Counted from the stretch's first letter, positions 15,713-24,650 are shown. The stretch: DNA of 64,000 bases from Streptomyces sp. NBC_01216 (GCF_035994945.1 NZ_CP108677.1:3906001-3970000); one strand, 5' to 3'. Notes: a model not told the origin generated them from the letters alone. Numbers and translations: made by a program.

Positions 15713-17920
15713 TCAGGCGAGGGGGTACGCGGCGGTGTACTCGTCGCCGATGGCGATGAGCCGCTCGGCGGACCTGTGGGCGAAGTACCGTGCCCTGGCG
15801 GCCTTGAAGGGGCGGGACAGGGTGCCGGTGCGGATGTCCACGGCCACCATCCCGGAGGACGCCTTGCTGTACACGTACGCGATCCCGGCCACGGGGGGCG
15901 TGTCGAGGTCCTCGGCGGTGACCGCGCGACTCTTCTCCGCCCATCGCTGCCGGCCGTTCGCGGCGTCGAGCGCGACCGTTCCGCGGCCTTCCTCCACCGC
16001 GTACACCACACCGTCGTCGACGGTCGCGGGGCTGAACCGGGCTCCCGGAGTCCGCCCCTCGAAACGCCAGCCCTCCTCGCCGTCGGCGAGGCCGAGCGCG
16101 ACGAGTTCACCCGCCGCCGGATACACGTACCGGCCGTCCACGGCCAGATGCGCCCGGCTGAGAACCGGCTGCTCGCCGCCGAGCGGCCGGTTCCAGAGTG
16201 CCTTGCCCGTCCGTGCGTCGTGGACGACGAGGCGTGGTTCTCCGTCCGCGGACTGCTGGACGAGGACGAGGTACGCGCCCACGGCCCGGGCGGAGAGGAA
16301 GTGCAGGCGCTCGGAGGAGTGGGGGCGGGCGGGGAGCGGAACCTCCCAGAGCTTGCTGCCCGTGCGGGTGTCGACGGCCAGCAGGAACCATGTCTGGTCC
16401 CGGTGGAAGCCGGTCTTCGCCTGGGGACCCCGTCCCGCGGCCAGGAAGACGGCCTCGCTCGTCGCGCAGAGCAGTTGGGTACCGTAGAGAATCGCTCGCA
16501 GGTCCTCGAGTTCGCCGAACGGGGCGTCGATCTTTCCGGTGTCCCGGTCGACCGTGGCGACGGTGAGGGGATCGGTCTCTTCGAGGGTGTAGTCGACGGC
16601 GTAGAGCTTCTTGCCGTCCGTGGCCGTGCGGCGCATGAACCAGACCTCGGAATCGGGCCACTTGGCCTCGCCCGTCGCGGGGTCCAGGCCCTTGACGCCG
16701 TACTCCCCCACGAGGAGCAGTCCGTCGAGGACGAGCGGGGCGGGGAGGGTGAGAGGGTCCGTGTAGCGGGTCTGTACCTGCCAGAGGAGGTCCCAGGCGG
16801 GTTTCTCCGGTGACGGGGCCGGTGACGTGCTGCCGGAGCCGTCCGAACGGGTGCCGCCCGGACGGCCCAGCCAGGCCCAGGCTCCGGCTCCGGCCACCGC
16901 CGCGCCGAGTACCGAACTCCCCCCGAGCGCGAAGAGCTTGCGGCGGGAGAGCGCGGACGAGGGCGTCGGCTCGCCGCCGGGAGAGGTCTCGGCGTCGGCG
17001 GGGTCGGCGGGGTCGGCGGGCGCCGGAAGGCGGTGCGGCCGGGCGCGCCAGACGCCGCCGGAGCGGCGGGCGATCTCCAGGAGCAGGGGTTCGGGGAGAT
17101 GGGCGGAGAAGTCGCCCTGTCCGTGGTGCAGTCGGTCGGCGAGTTCGCCGGTGGTGGGGCGGTCGGCGGGGTTCTTGCCGAGGCAGCGGGTCAGGACCGG
17201 GACCAGGGCCGCGGGGACTCCGGTGAGGTCGGGTTCGGCGTAGCGGACGCGGTAGAGGAGGTCGGCGTGCTGTCCGGTACCGAAGGGCCCCCGGCCGGTG
17301 GCCGCGTAGGTGAGGACCCCGGCGACGGCGAACACGTCGCCGGCGGAGGTGTGTTCCTGGCCGGTCGCCTGTTCGGGGGACATGAAGGCGGGCGTGCCCG
17401 CGACGGTACCGGTGCGGGTGAGGCGGTCGTCGCCGATGGCGCGGGCGATGCCGAAGTCGATGACCTTGGGACCGTCCGCGGTGATCATGATGTTGGATGG
17501 TTTGAGGTCGCGGTGGACGACCTCCGAGGCATGGAGCTGGGCCAGTGCCGTGCACAGCAGGGCCCCCATCGCGCGGACCGCCGGCTCGGGGAGTGGCCCC
17601 GCGACGGAGACCGCGTGGTCGAGGGACGGGCCGAGCACGTACTCGGTGGCCAGCCAGGGAGTTTCGGCGAGCGGGTCGGCGTCGAAGACGCGGGCGCCGT
17701 GGACGGGGCCGATGACGCGGGCCGCGTCCACCTCCAGGCGGAAGCGGGTGCGGCCGGCGGGGTCGGCGGCGACGTGGGCGTGCATCGTCTTCAGCGCCGC
17801 CGTACGGCCTGTGGCCGAGCGGGCGAGGTAGACGGTGCCCATGCCGCCGCTGCCCAGGCGGGCGATGAGGCGGTACGGGCCGAGGCCGTGCGGGTCGTCA
17901 TGGGTGAGCGGGGAGAACAT
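15713..17920 (-). CDS. Transmembrane Ser/Thr protein kinase with PQQ-repeat domain (paralogue)
   Basis: Second kinase of the unit, 735 aa. Kinase domain: LGSGGMGTVY at 22-31, Lys44, HRDLKPSN (136-143), DFG 155-157, SPE 181-183. A Pro/Asp/Ala-rich juxtamembrane stretch is followed by SRRKLFALGG and a transmembrane helix at about 330-351. The extracytoplasmic part carries PQQ-like repeats (GLDPATGEAKW, DTRTGSKLWEVPL, DARTGKALWNRPL, DAANGRQRWAEK, DIRTGTLSRPF). It starts 6 bp after the stop of the upstream pseudokinase gene, so cotranscription is almost certain. The shared architecture with the downstream gene suggests tandem duplication and specialisation. Confidence 0.9.
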   Translation of the reverse strand: MFSPLTHDDPHGLGPYRLIARLGSGGMGTVYLARSATGRTAALKTMHAHVAADPAGRTRFRLEVDAARVIGPVHGARVFDADPLAETPWLATEYVLGPSLDHAVSVAGPLPEPAVRAMGALLCTALAQLHASEVVHRDLKPSNIMITADGPKVIDFGIARAIGDDRLTRTGTVAGTPAFMSPEQATGQEHTSAGDVFAVAGVLTYAATGRGPFGTGQHADLLYRVRYAEPDLTGVPAALVPVLTRCLGKNPADRPTTGELADRLHHGQGDFSAHLPEPLLLEIARRSGGVWRARPHRLPAPADPADPADAETSPGGEPTPSSALSRRKLFALGGSSVLGAAVAGAGAWAWLGRPGGTRSDGSGSTSPAPSPEKPAWDLLWQVQTRYTDPLTLPAPLVLDGLLLVGEYGVKGLDPATGEAKWPDSEVWFMRRTATDGKKLYAVDYTLEETDPLTVATVDRDTGKIDAPFGELEDLRAILYGTQLLCATSEAVFLAAGRGPQAKTGFHRDQTWFLLAVDTRTGSKLWEVPLPARPHSSERLHFLSARAVGAYLVLVQQSADGEPRLVVHDARTGKALWNRPLGGEQPVLSRAHLAVDGRYVYPAAGELVALGLADGEEGWRFEGRTPGARFSPATVDDGVVYAVEEGRGTVALDAANGRQRWAEKSRAVTAEDLDTPPVAGIAYVYSKASSGMVAVDIRTGTLSRPFKAARARYFAHRSAERLIAIGDEYTAAYPLA

Positions 17921-17926
17921 CGGCCA

Positions 17927-18829
17927 TCAGTCCAGAGCGGCGGGGGAGGGGAGTTCGGCGGCGAGGACCCGCGCCGACTGGCGTGCCAGCGCGGCGATCA
18001 CGGCTGCCGGCAGCGGAATCGGAGCGACCGTGTCCAGGGCGGTGGGCGGATGCGTCGGCGGAGGCGTCGCCGTACTCGCGCCGTGCGCCAGGTGGGTGAG
18101 GACCTCGTGCGCCTGGGGGCGTCTCGCGGGATCACGGGCGAGGCATGCCGAGATCACGGCGCGCAGCGAGGGGGGCAGTTCCCGGCTTTCGGGCACGGTG
18201 TGGCCGGTGCTCGCCTGGGCGAGTACCGCGCCCAGGGCGTACACGTCTCCCAGGGGGCGTGGCCGTCCGCCGGATGCCTGCTCCGGGGCGAGGCTGCCGG
18301 AGTCCAGTCCCGGCAGTCCGCTGCGGTGCTCACCGTCGGGGGCGGCGGCCCGCACGGCCCCGAAGCAACTGAGGCGGGGGCCTTCGGTGGTGAGCAGGAC
18401 GGCTGCCGGGGAGAGACCCGCGTGCGTCACGCCGTGGGCGTGGGCAGCGGCCAGCGTCCCGGCGAGGGCGGTGCCCAGTGCCCGCACGACGGGCTCGGGC
18501 AGCGGACCGCCGTGGGCCCGCAGGACGGCGGGCAGGGGGAGTGCCGGGACGTACGGTGTCGCGCACCAGCGCAGGTCACCCGGGCCGCCGACCTCCTCGA
18601 CCGTGAGGAACCCCGGGATCGAGAGGCGGCGGGCGTCCTCCGCCTCGACGGTCCAGCGGGCGGGGTCCGCTCCGGCGAGCGGAAGGCGGACGAGGGAGGT
18701 GCGGTCGCCGTCGGCGCCGCGGCTGATGAAGAGGCGTTCCGGTACGGCCTGTTCGGACTCCGGGGCGAGCCGGGCCAGCGTGCGGTGTGGTCCGGTCCAG
18801 GGAGGGTCGTCCTCGCGCAGACGTTCCAC
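17927..18829 (-). CDS. Pseudokinase (degenerate protein-kinase-like protein)
   Basis: 300 aa with the overall kinase fold signature but without catalytic residues. The VAIK lysine is not present (SLVRLPLAG), the HRD motif is HAG (136-138, HAGLSPAAVLL) and DFG is CFG (155-157). The APEQ motif (181-184), the DVYALGAVLAQA helix and the RPQAHEVL end of the kinase domain are retained. No transmembrane segment or PQQ repeats. It is first in the operon with two active-looking kinases, so it may act as an allosteric partner or scaffold (inference). The start is GTG 18829. In-frame integrity and the preserved C-lobe argue against a decaying pseudogene. Confidence 0.75.
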   Translation of the reverse strand: MERLREDDPPWTGPHRTLARLAPESEQAVPERLFISRGADGDRTSLVRLPLAGADPARWTVEAEDARRLSIPGFLTVEEVGGPGDLRWCATPYVPALPLPAVLRAHGGPLPEPVVRALGTALAGTLAAAHAHGVTHAGLSPAAVLLTTEGPRLSCFGAVRAAAPDGEHRSGLPGLDSGSLAPEQASGGRPRPLGDVYALGAVLAQASTGHTVPESRELPPSLRAVISACLARDPARRPQAHEVLTHLAHGASTATPPPTHPPTALDTVAPIPLPAAVIAALARQSARVLAAELPSPAALD

Positions 18830-18889
18830 GTGCGGTCTCCCCCCGGTCTGTGATGAGCGAGGACGAGCCTACTCAGACGTCTGTGCGAC

Positions 18890-18913
18890 CTGAGGGCCGG
18901 TACCGGCCCTCAG
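18890..18913. promoter_or_regulatory. Perfect 24-bp palindrome upstream of the kinase unit
   Basis: CTGAGGGCCGG-TA-CCGGCCCTCAG reads identically on both strands. It lies 61 bp before the pseudokinase start and downstream of the DUF6479 gene. It could be an operator or part of a terminator. Confidence 0.4.
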
Positions 18914-19018
18914 CGGGGTTCGGTGCCGGTGCCAGGACCGGACGGGCGGTCGGCGCGTGGCGTGGAGGCCGGGCGGACGGGCGACTCGCGTGGGCGACAC
19001 GTGAGCGGAGTGGGTGTC

Positions 19019-19046
19019 GGCCCCCGCCCATGGCCGGGCGGGGGCC
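19019..19046 (-). terminator. Hairpin after the DUF6479 gene
   Basis: GGCCCCCGCCC (19019-19029) pairs with GGGCGGGGGCC (19036-19046) with a 6-nt loop, 9 bp past the stop codon of the minus-strand gene. No T tract follows, as is common in Streptomyces. Confidence 0.6.
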
Positions 19047-19055
19047 GTACCGGCG

Positions 19056-19448
19056 TCAGTCGCCGTGGCCCGTGCCGCCGCTGCCGAAGCCGCCGCTGCT
19101 GATGCCGCCCCACTTCCGCTTCTCCTCGGTCGGTGGCTCGGGTGAGGTCTCCGAGCCCGATTCCTTGAGCTGGTACGGCATGAGCCGGTGTTCGCCGTCG
19201 GTCTGCGGCATCTCCGCGGGACGGCGGTACTCGGACATCTCACCGGGGAGCGCGTCGGTCTCCGGGCGGTGCGGTTGTTCCTCCGGCTTGGGTGTCGGTG
19301 ATTCCTTGTCCCTGACCCGGAAGCCCAGGTAGACCCCACCGATCAGTACGGCGACGATGATCAGACCGCCGAGGAGCTGGCCCAGGCCCGATTGCCAGAC
19401 ACCGGCCAGTGTCGCGCCCCCTGCGGAATCCGCGAGAAAAGCGTTCAT
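19056..19448 (-). CDS. DUF6479 family single-pass membrane protein
   Basis: 130-aa Streptomyces-specific small membrane protein of unknown role. The N-terminal region has one transmembrane helix (about 22-43, QLLGGLIIVAVLIGGVYLGF) followed by the basic RVRDKE. The cytoplasmic tail has the family pattern KPEEQPHRPE, EYRRPAEMPQTDGEHRLMP and a Gly/Ser-rich end, GGFGSGGTGH. The ATG at 19448 directly precedes the hydrophobic region. Monocistronic, with a strong hairpin downstream. No function is proposed. Confidence 0.75.
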   Translation of the reverse strand: MNAFLADSAGGATLAGVWQSGLGQLLGGLIIVAVLIGGVYLGFRVRDKESPTPKPEEQPHRPETDALPGEMSEYRRPAEMPQTDGEHRLMPYQLKESGSETSPEPPTEEKRKWGGISSGGFGSGGTGHGD

Positions 19449-19661
19449 ACTCCATGATTACCCCGTTTCGAGTGGTTTTGGATGCTCGCGACTCATGAAC
19501 TCGTCCGAAAGCGTCCGCCGACCCCTCGCGCCCGGACTCCGGCGCTGGAAGACCGATGAAGACCTTGCTTCGGCCGCCCGACTCACCCCGGATCGCCAGT
19601 AAATGTCAATCGGTATGAATTGCCGCAAGCCGGGCACGATTTCAAGATCTTCAGGACGCCT

Positions 19662-21374
19662 CTAGGCGGCGTCGGAGTAGCGCTCGACCGTCGACGTCGT
19701 GAAAGGGAAGCGCACGGGGGTCCGTCCGAAGGCGATCAGGGCCGCTTCGTCTCCGGCCGCGCCGATCGCCGCCGTGACCGCCTCCGCCTCCTCGGCCGGG
19801 CAGTGCACGATCACCTCGTCGTGCTGGAAGAAGACCAGCTCGGCCCGCATCGCCCAGAGGGACCGGCGGAGCGCGGCGAGCATCAGCAGGGCCCAGTCCG
19901 CGGCGCTGCCCTGCACCACGAAGTTCCGGGTGAAACGGCCGCGCGCACGGGCGTCGGAGGACGCGTATCCGGCGGTGTACCCGCTTCCCGCGGCCTCGGA
20001 GCCGTCTTCTCCCGGGCCGGACCCCTGAGGGATGCCCGCCTCGTCGTTCTCGTTGTCCTCGCCGCCGCCGACGGCACGCGGGCTGGTGCGCCCCAGCCAG
20101 GTCCGCACGAGCCGGCCCTCCTCGCCCGCCTTCGCCGCGTCGTCGACGTAGGCCACGGCCCGGGGGAAGCGGCGGCGCAGCGCGGCGAGGTTCTTCAGGC
20201 CGTCGCCGCTGGTCTGGCCGTAGATCGCGCCGAGCAGGGCGATCTTGGCGTGCTCCCGGTCGCCGGAGAAGGCCCGGTCGGACAGTCGGGTATAGAGGTC
20301 GTCGGGGTGTGCGGCGACCTCCATCAGGCCCGGGTCGTGGGAGATCGCGGCCAGGACCCGGGGCTCCATCTGGTCGGCGTCCGCGACGACGAGCCGCCAG
20401 CCCTCGTCGGCGACGACGGCCTGCCGGATCACCTTGGGGATCTGGAGGGCGCCGCCGCCGTTGGTGGTCCAGCGCCCCGTGACCGTGCCGCCGGGCAGGT
20501 ACTCGGGGCGGAAGCGGCCGTCGTGCACCCAGTCCTGGAGCCAGGACCAGCCGTGGGCGGTCCAGATCCGGTACAGCTTCTTGTACGAGACCAGGGGGGC
20601 GACGGCCGGGTGGTCGATGCCCTCCAGCTCCCAGCGGCGGGTGGACCGCACGCGGATCCCGGCGCGCGCGAAGGCCCGGACGACGTCGGCGGGCAGGTCG
20701 GGGCGGACGCGGTGGCCGAAGGCGGCGGACACCTCGTCGGCGAGTTCGGCCAGCCTGCGGGGCTCGCCGCCTCCGGCGTACCGCTCGCCGAGCAGGCCGT
20801 GCAGCACCTCCCGGTGCGCATCGGCCCGCCAGGGCAGGCCGGCGCGGTGCATCTCCGCGGCGACGAGCATCCCGGCGGACTCGGCCGCGGTCAGCAGCCG
20901 CATTCTGCCGGGGTGTTCGGCGCGGTCGTGCCGGCGCCGCTGTTCGGCGTAGACCTCCAGCAGGCCCTCGAAGGAGATCCCGGCGGACGGCGCGGGCTCG
21001 AACAGGGAGTCCTGTGAACCGGGCGCGGCGGCGCGCGGGGGCGGATCGGGCGGTACGGGCGTGTTCCGCAGGCGAGCCAGGGCTGCCGCCGCGGAACGGG
21101 GTTCGCCGAGCCGGCCCTCGTGCCCGAGGAGGAGCTGTTCGGCGATCTCGACGTCGTAGCACCGCTCGACACGCACCCCGGCGGCCAGGAGGCGGGGATA
21201 CACCTCGGCGGTCGACCGCCAGACCCAGCGCGTGACGTCGGGCCTCGAGCGGACGGCGGCGACGAGGTCGGGCTCGTGGACGACGGTCCCGACGGGCAGA
21301 CCGTCGGGACCGAGGGGGACGAGTCGTGCTCCGTCACCCTCCGTGTCACCGGCCAGCGCCCACCTCTCGCTCAT
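19662..21374 (-). CDS. Bifunctional 3'-5' exonuclease/DNA polymerase, family A
   Basis: 570-aa PolA-like polymerase of the actinobacterial paralogue type, without a 5' nuclease domain. Polymerase motif A VADADQMEPRVLAAI, motif B REHAKIALLGAIYGQTSGDG and motif C FFQHDEVIVH are intact. The N-terminal ~170 residues correspond to a poorly conserved exonuclease-like domain. An acidic Gly/Ser-rich insert (about 445-480) lies between motifs B and C. The start is taken at ATG 21374 (MSERWALAG). Upstream in-frame starts have no homology. A role in repair or lagging-strand processing is inferred from the family. Its neighbours do not add information. Confidence 0.88.
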   Translation of the reverse strand: MSERWALAGDTEGDGARLVPLGPDGLPVGTVVHEPDLVAAVRSRPDVTRWVWRSTAEVYPRLLAAGVRVERCYDVEIAEQLLLGHEGRLGEPRSAAAALARLRNTPVPPDPPPRAAAPGSQDSLFEPAPSAGISFEGLLEVYAEQRRRHDRAEHPGRMRLLTAAESAGMLVAAEMHRAGLPWRADAHREVLHGLLGERYAGGGEPRRLAELADEVSAAFGHRVRPDLPADVVRAFARAGIRVRSTRRWELEGIDHPAVAPLVSYKKLYRIWTAHGWSWLQDWVHDGRFRPEYLPGGTVTGRWTTNGGGALQIPKVIRQAVVADEGWRLVVADADQMEPRVLAAISHDPGLMEVAAHPDDLYTRLSDRAFSGDREHAKIALLGAIYGQTSGDGLKNLAALRRRFPRAVAYVDDAAKAGEEGRLVRTWLGRTSPRAVGGGEDNENDEAGIPQGSGPGEDGSEAAGSGYTAGYASSDARARGRFTRNFVVQGSAADWALLMLAALRRSLWAMRAELVFFQHDEVIVHCPAEEAEAVTAAIGAAGDEAALIAFGRTPVRFPFTTSTVERYSDAA

Positions 21375-21889
21375 GGACGCGAGTCTGTCAGCCGCCGCCG
21401 ACAACGCCACCGCTGACGGAGGCGGCGAGGGTCAGGCACCCGGCGACGGGCGGGGCCATGTGCGCCGCGGGCTGGTCCCGCGCCCGTGCCGGACCGGCGC
21501 GGAGCCACGGGCGGGGCGGCGGCCTGGCTCCGACCCCGGTCGCCGCCCCGCCCGTCCACGATCGCCGCTCGGCGTGCCGCGCGCACGCGGGGAGGAAGGC
21601 CACCGGGTCGGCTCGACCGTCGGCACACCCCGCTCGGCGGCGGGCACCCGCTCCTGTCGCGGGGCCGTCGCGGCCGGTGCCGGGGCGGTCGGTGGTCTTG
21701 GGCGGGGGACCGGCGCCGGGGGCCGGGGCCGGGCGGGCTCCCCGGGTGGGCGTCACCACTCGATATCCACAGGCTGTGGACGGCTGGATGTCCGGTCGAC
21801 GGTACCGGGGAGCGGAAGGCGCGCCTTCCCGGACGCCCACCCGCCCGCCACCGGGCGCTCCGGTGCGCCGCCGTCGCGCGACCGGTCCC
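21375..21889. other. Non-coding stretch, likely decayed oxidoreductase gene
   Basis: About 515 bp without a supported gene. Frames here are open only by GC bias. It follows the truncated SDR sequence on the minus strand and may be its degraded remainder. Confidence 0.45.
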
Positions 21890-22054
21890 GGCCACCGTGG
21901 TGAAGGCCGCCGCGAGCGTGCCGGGCTCGTCGAAGTCGACCCGGCGGGTTCCGGGCAGTCCGGCGCGGGTGCCGAGGACGACGTCGTCCCGGCCCGCGAG
22001 TCGCTCCGCGACGAGCCGTCCGAGTGCGCCGGAGACACCGGTCACGAGCAACAT
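21890..22054 (-). pseudogene. Truncated NAD(P)-binding SDR/NmrA-type oxidoreductase
   Basis: From ATG 22054 the frame reads MLLVTGVSGALGRLVAERL, with the Rossmann Gly-rich loop TGVSGALG, and then DDVVLGTRAG and DEPGTLAAAF, a normal SDR/NmrA N-terminus. After about 55 codons the family character is lost although the frame stays open. The gene therefore looks truncated. It is divergent from an HxlR regulator, the usual arrangement for such reductase/regulator pairs. Confidence 0.65.
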
Positions 22055-22134
22055 GGTTCCCCCTGATGGTGTGGGTGGGTGGTGACGCCTGCCAGCATGG
22101 TGGGAGGCCACGGAACCCGGAAGGAGGCACATTC

Positions 22135-22524
22135 GTGTCAGTGGGGCACACGGAGGTAACCACCGAGCCCGTCGTCAGCCGCGCGGACGAGTGCGGCGTA
22201 CGCGAGGTGCAGGACCGGCTCGGCGACAGGTGGACCGTGCACGTGGTCGTCGAGCCGGCCGCGGGTGCGAGACGGTTCAAGGAGCTCCAGCGGCTGGTCC
22301 GCGGCATCTCGCAGCGGATGCTGACGCTCACCCTGCGCCGCCTGGAACGGGACGGGCTCGTGACGCGGACGGTGTACCCGACGGTTCCGCCGCAGGTGGA
22401 GTACGCGCTGACGGAGACCCGGCACAGCCTGACGCACCTGATCAAGCAGCTGATCGACTGGTCGCTCGACCATCGCGAGGTGATCGGGCGGGCCCGTGCG
22501 GAATGGGACGCCCAGCAGACGTGA
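22135..22524 (+). CDS. HxlR family winged-helix transcriptional regulator
   Basis: 129-aa MarR-like DNA-binding protein. HxlR hallmarks: the N-terminal conserved Cys in ADECGVREVQDRLGDRW, the winged helix FKELQRLVRGISQRMLTLTLRRLERDGLVTR, and the wing YPTVPPQVEYALTETR. GTG 22135 is chosen because AAGGAGG lies at 22121-22127. In this copy the usual CPxxxxL Cys is followed by GVREV, so redox sensing is uncertain. It is divergent from the broken oxidoreductase gene that it probably once controlled, and its stop overlaps the next gene (GTGA). Confidence 0.88.
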   Translation: MSVGHTEVTTEPVVSRADECGVREVQDRLGDRWTVHVVVEPAAGARRFKELQRLVRGISQRMLTLTLRRLERDGLVTRTVYPTVPPQVEYALTETRHSLTHLIKQLIDWSLDHREVIGRARAEWDAQQT

Positions 22525-23651
22525 GCACGGTCGAGGAAGCCTTCGGGGCCGCCCTGTACACCGACGAGGTGGCCGCGCTCGACGCGGCGGCGTCCCTGCT
22601 CGCCGCCGACCCGGCGGCCGACGCCGAACTGTCCCGGCGCGGAGTGGAGTTCGTTCGGCGGGCCTGGGAGCGCGGCTGGCAGCCCGCGGATGTCGCGCGG
22701 CTGGCGAGGCGTGATCTCGAGGAACCGCACCTGCGGCTGCTCGGGGCGCTGATCGAGGCCGAGACGGCCGGTTACGAGCGGCTGCCCGACCGGTGGGCCG
22801 CGCAGATCGCCGCACTGGACACCCGTGCCTGGCGAGCGGACCGCTTCTCGTACGCCACGGCGGTCCTGGAGCTGTACCGCCTCCTGGTCAGGCTGCCGTC
22901 CCTGGACCCGGTGGGGCCCGTGCCGGGTGACGCGCCGCTGCCCCCCGCGGCGGTGGGCGAACCGCGGATGCTGACCCGGATCCGAGCCCTGCTCGCCAAG
23001 GCCGAGGCGACCGGTTACCCGGAGGAGGCGGAGGCGCTGGCGGCCAAGGCGCAGGAGCTGATGGCCCGGCACAGCCTGGACGGGGTGGCGACGCAGGGCG
23101 GCGCGCCGAGGACGGCGGGAGCGACGCCCGGGGCCGTACGGATCGGCGTGGAGCCGCCGTACGAGCAGGCGCAGGCGATCCTGCTGGACGCGGTGGCGAC
23201 CGCGAACCACTGCCGGGCGGTGTGGAACGAGACGTACGGCTTCTCGACGGTGGTCGGCTTCGAGGCGGACCTGGGACCGGTGGAGCTGCTCTACGCCTCG
23301 CTCCTGGTCCAGGGGATGGCGGCGATGACCCGAGCGGAGGCGGAACAACGGAAGGGCGGCCGGAAGCGCACGAAGTCCTTCCGGCAGTCCTTCCTCCTGG
23401 CCTACGCGAACCGGCTCGGTGCCCGGCTGGCCAGTACCTCGCGGCGCGTGGCGGCCGAGGCGCCGACACTGCTGCCCGTCCTCGCCTCGCGCGATGTCGC
23501 GGTCACCGCGCGCGCGGACGAGATGTTCCCGGAGACCCGGACGACCCGGGTCCGGGCGGCCTGGGACGAGGCGGGCTGGACGCACGGCACGACGGCGGCG
23601 AACCGGGCGGGCCTGGACCGGGGCCGCCCGCGGGTGTCCCGGGGGGAGTGA
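22521..23651 (+). CDS. DUF2786 domain protein
   Basis: 376 aa, start GTG 22521 overlapping the HxlR stop by 4 bp. The N-terminal ~140 residues are helical (YTDEVAALDAAASLLAADP, RAWERGWQPADVARLARRDL). The central DUF2786 signature is MLTRIRALLAKAEATGYPEEAEALAAKAQELMARH, with conserved spacing between the two helices. The C-terminal part contains the family regions ILLDAVATANHCRAVW and SFLLAYANRLGARL. Function is unknown. Related proteins occur in actinobacteria, phages and mobile elements. Translational coupling to the HxlR regulator does not imply a shared function. Confidence 0.82.
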   Translation: MSTVEEAFGAALYTDEVAALDAAASLLAADPAADAELSRRGVEFVRRAWERGWQPADVARLARRDLEEPHLRLLGALIEAETAGYERLPDRWAAQIAALDTRAWRADRFSYATAVLELYRLLVRLPSLDPVGPVPGDAPLPPAAVGEPRMLTRIRALLAKAEATGYPEEAEALAAKAQELMARHSLDGVATQGGAPRTAGATPGAVRIGVEPPYEQAQAILLDAVATANHCRAVWNETYGFSTVVGFEADLGPVELLYASLLVQGMAAMTRAEAEQRKGGRKRTKSFRQSFLLAYANRLGARLASTSRRVAAEAPTLLPVLASRDVAVTARADEMFPETRTTRVRAAWDEAGWTHGTTAANRAGLDRGRPRVSRGE

Positions 23652-24080
23652 GCGGACCGGGGCCGTTCGGTGCGGTGAGCGAAACCGCCGCCGGCGGCGC
23701 CGTGGGTGAACCGGCGTGACGGCTGCCGCGTCCTTACAGGGGGATGCCGGTATCGACGGTCGGCCGGCGACACCGGGTGCCGGCTCGGGAGCCGGTGTCC
23801 GGGGCGTCCGCCGGCCGGGCGTCCCCCGCGCCGGAGCAAGATCGAAAGTCGTAGGGTGGCCGGGACGGCGGACCGGCGGCAGGCGAGCGGTTCGCCAAGC
23901 CGGCCGACGAGGCCCGGTCAGTGGCGCGCTCGCCGTACCCGCCGGTAGGCCGTACGCACGCTGTGTCGCGTAGTCGACACAGCACCCCGCGTGCACGTGC
24001 ATCTGCTCATGCATCGACATATGAACACAGCTATGATCCGAGGAAGTTGACACCTGCAACAAGCAACTCGGGAGCTCCCA
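23652..24080. other. Intergenic region ahead of the DUF397 gene
   Basis: 430 bp without a gene. The last 100 bp are unusually AT-rich (CATATGAACACAGCTATGAT) and include the 27-bp element at 23988-24014, so the promoter of the DUF397 gene lies here. Confidence 0.55.
23988..24014 (+). promoter_or_regulatory. Shared 27-bp element, copy 1 (upstream of DUF397 gene)
   Basis: CGCGTGCACGTGCATCTGC, three variable bases, then TGCAT. It matches 24 of 27 bases of the reverse complement of 25292-25318. It contains the palindrome TGCACGTGCA and lies 67 bp upstream of the start codon. Probably an operator for the HTH protein of this cluster. Confidence 0.6.
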
Positions 24081-24323
24081 ATGCATCACGCGCATCGTGC
24101 GTACAACGGCATGGCGGCCACCGAGCTGGAAGGTGTCGTCTGGCAGAAGAGCAGGCACAGCAACTCCCAGGGATCCTGCGTGGAGTTCGCCAAACTGCCC
24201 GGTGGGAACGTGGCGGTCCGCAACTCCCGGCACCCGGACGGGCCGGCGCTCGTCTACACGCCCGCCGAGATAGAGGCACTGCTCCTCGGCGTCAAGGACG
24301 GGGAGTTCGACCACCTGGTGTGA
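24081..24323 (+). CDS. DUF397 domain protein
   Basis: 80-aa small protein, almost entirely one DUF397 domain: VVWQKSRHSNSQGSCVEFAKLPGGNVAVRNSRHPDGPALVYTP in overlapping pieces, ending with EIEALLLGVKDGEFDHLV. In streptomycetes DUF397 proteins are encoded beside WhiJ/AbaA-like HTH regulators and are thought to modulate them, in some cases behaving like toxin-antitoxin partners. A GGGAG Shine-Dalgarno precedes the ATG. The cognate HTH gene is 1.2 kb away (25489), with an anti-sigma-like ATPase between. Confidence 0.9.
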   Translation: MHHAHRAYNGMAATELEGVVWQKSRHSNSQGSCVEFAKLPGGNVAVRNSRHPDGPALVYTPAEIEALLLGVKDGEFDHLV

Positions 24324-24650
24324 GGCGGCGCGGCGGTTCGCGCACGGGAGGACGCACGGGCGCCCGCACGGGCCGCACCGGAGCCGAGAGGCGCGGGCCG
24401 TGCCGGGGGTGGTGGAAGGTCCTCGGCGGGCGGGCGCGACCGGATGCCTCGGCATCAGGGGCTTCGGCGTCGGGCGGCAGGCGGCCGGAGGACCACCGGC
24501 CCCCGGGTCACCGAAGAGCGGTGCGGGTGTTCCCCAGCCCCCGGGGCCGCGCCGGAACCGTCGATCCGCGCACCCTCGGCCGGTGGCCCCGGCGACTGCC
24601 GGGGCCGTTGCGCGAAGTCCGTGCGCGGGCGCCGTGGCGCTGCCGCGCCG
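24324..24650. other. Intergenic stretch between convergent genes
   Basis: 327 bp, very GC-rich, rich in short CGGG/CCCG repeats. I see no gene, RNA or clear terminator. Confidence 0.4.

Noticed and set aside
24324..24650. Possible small gene between the DUF397 and ATPase genes
   Set aside because: Open frames there lack start signals and any family pattern; composition is repetitive GC.
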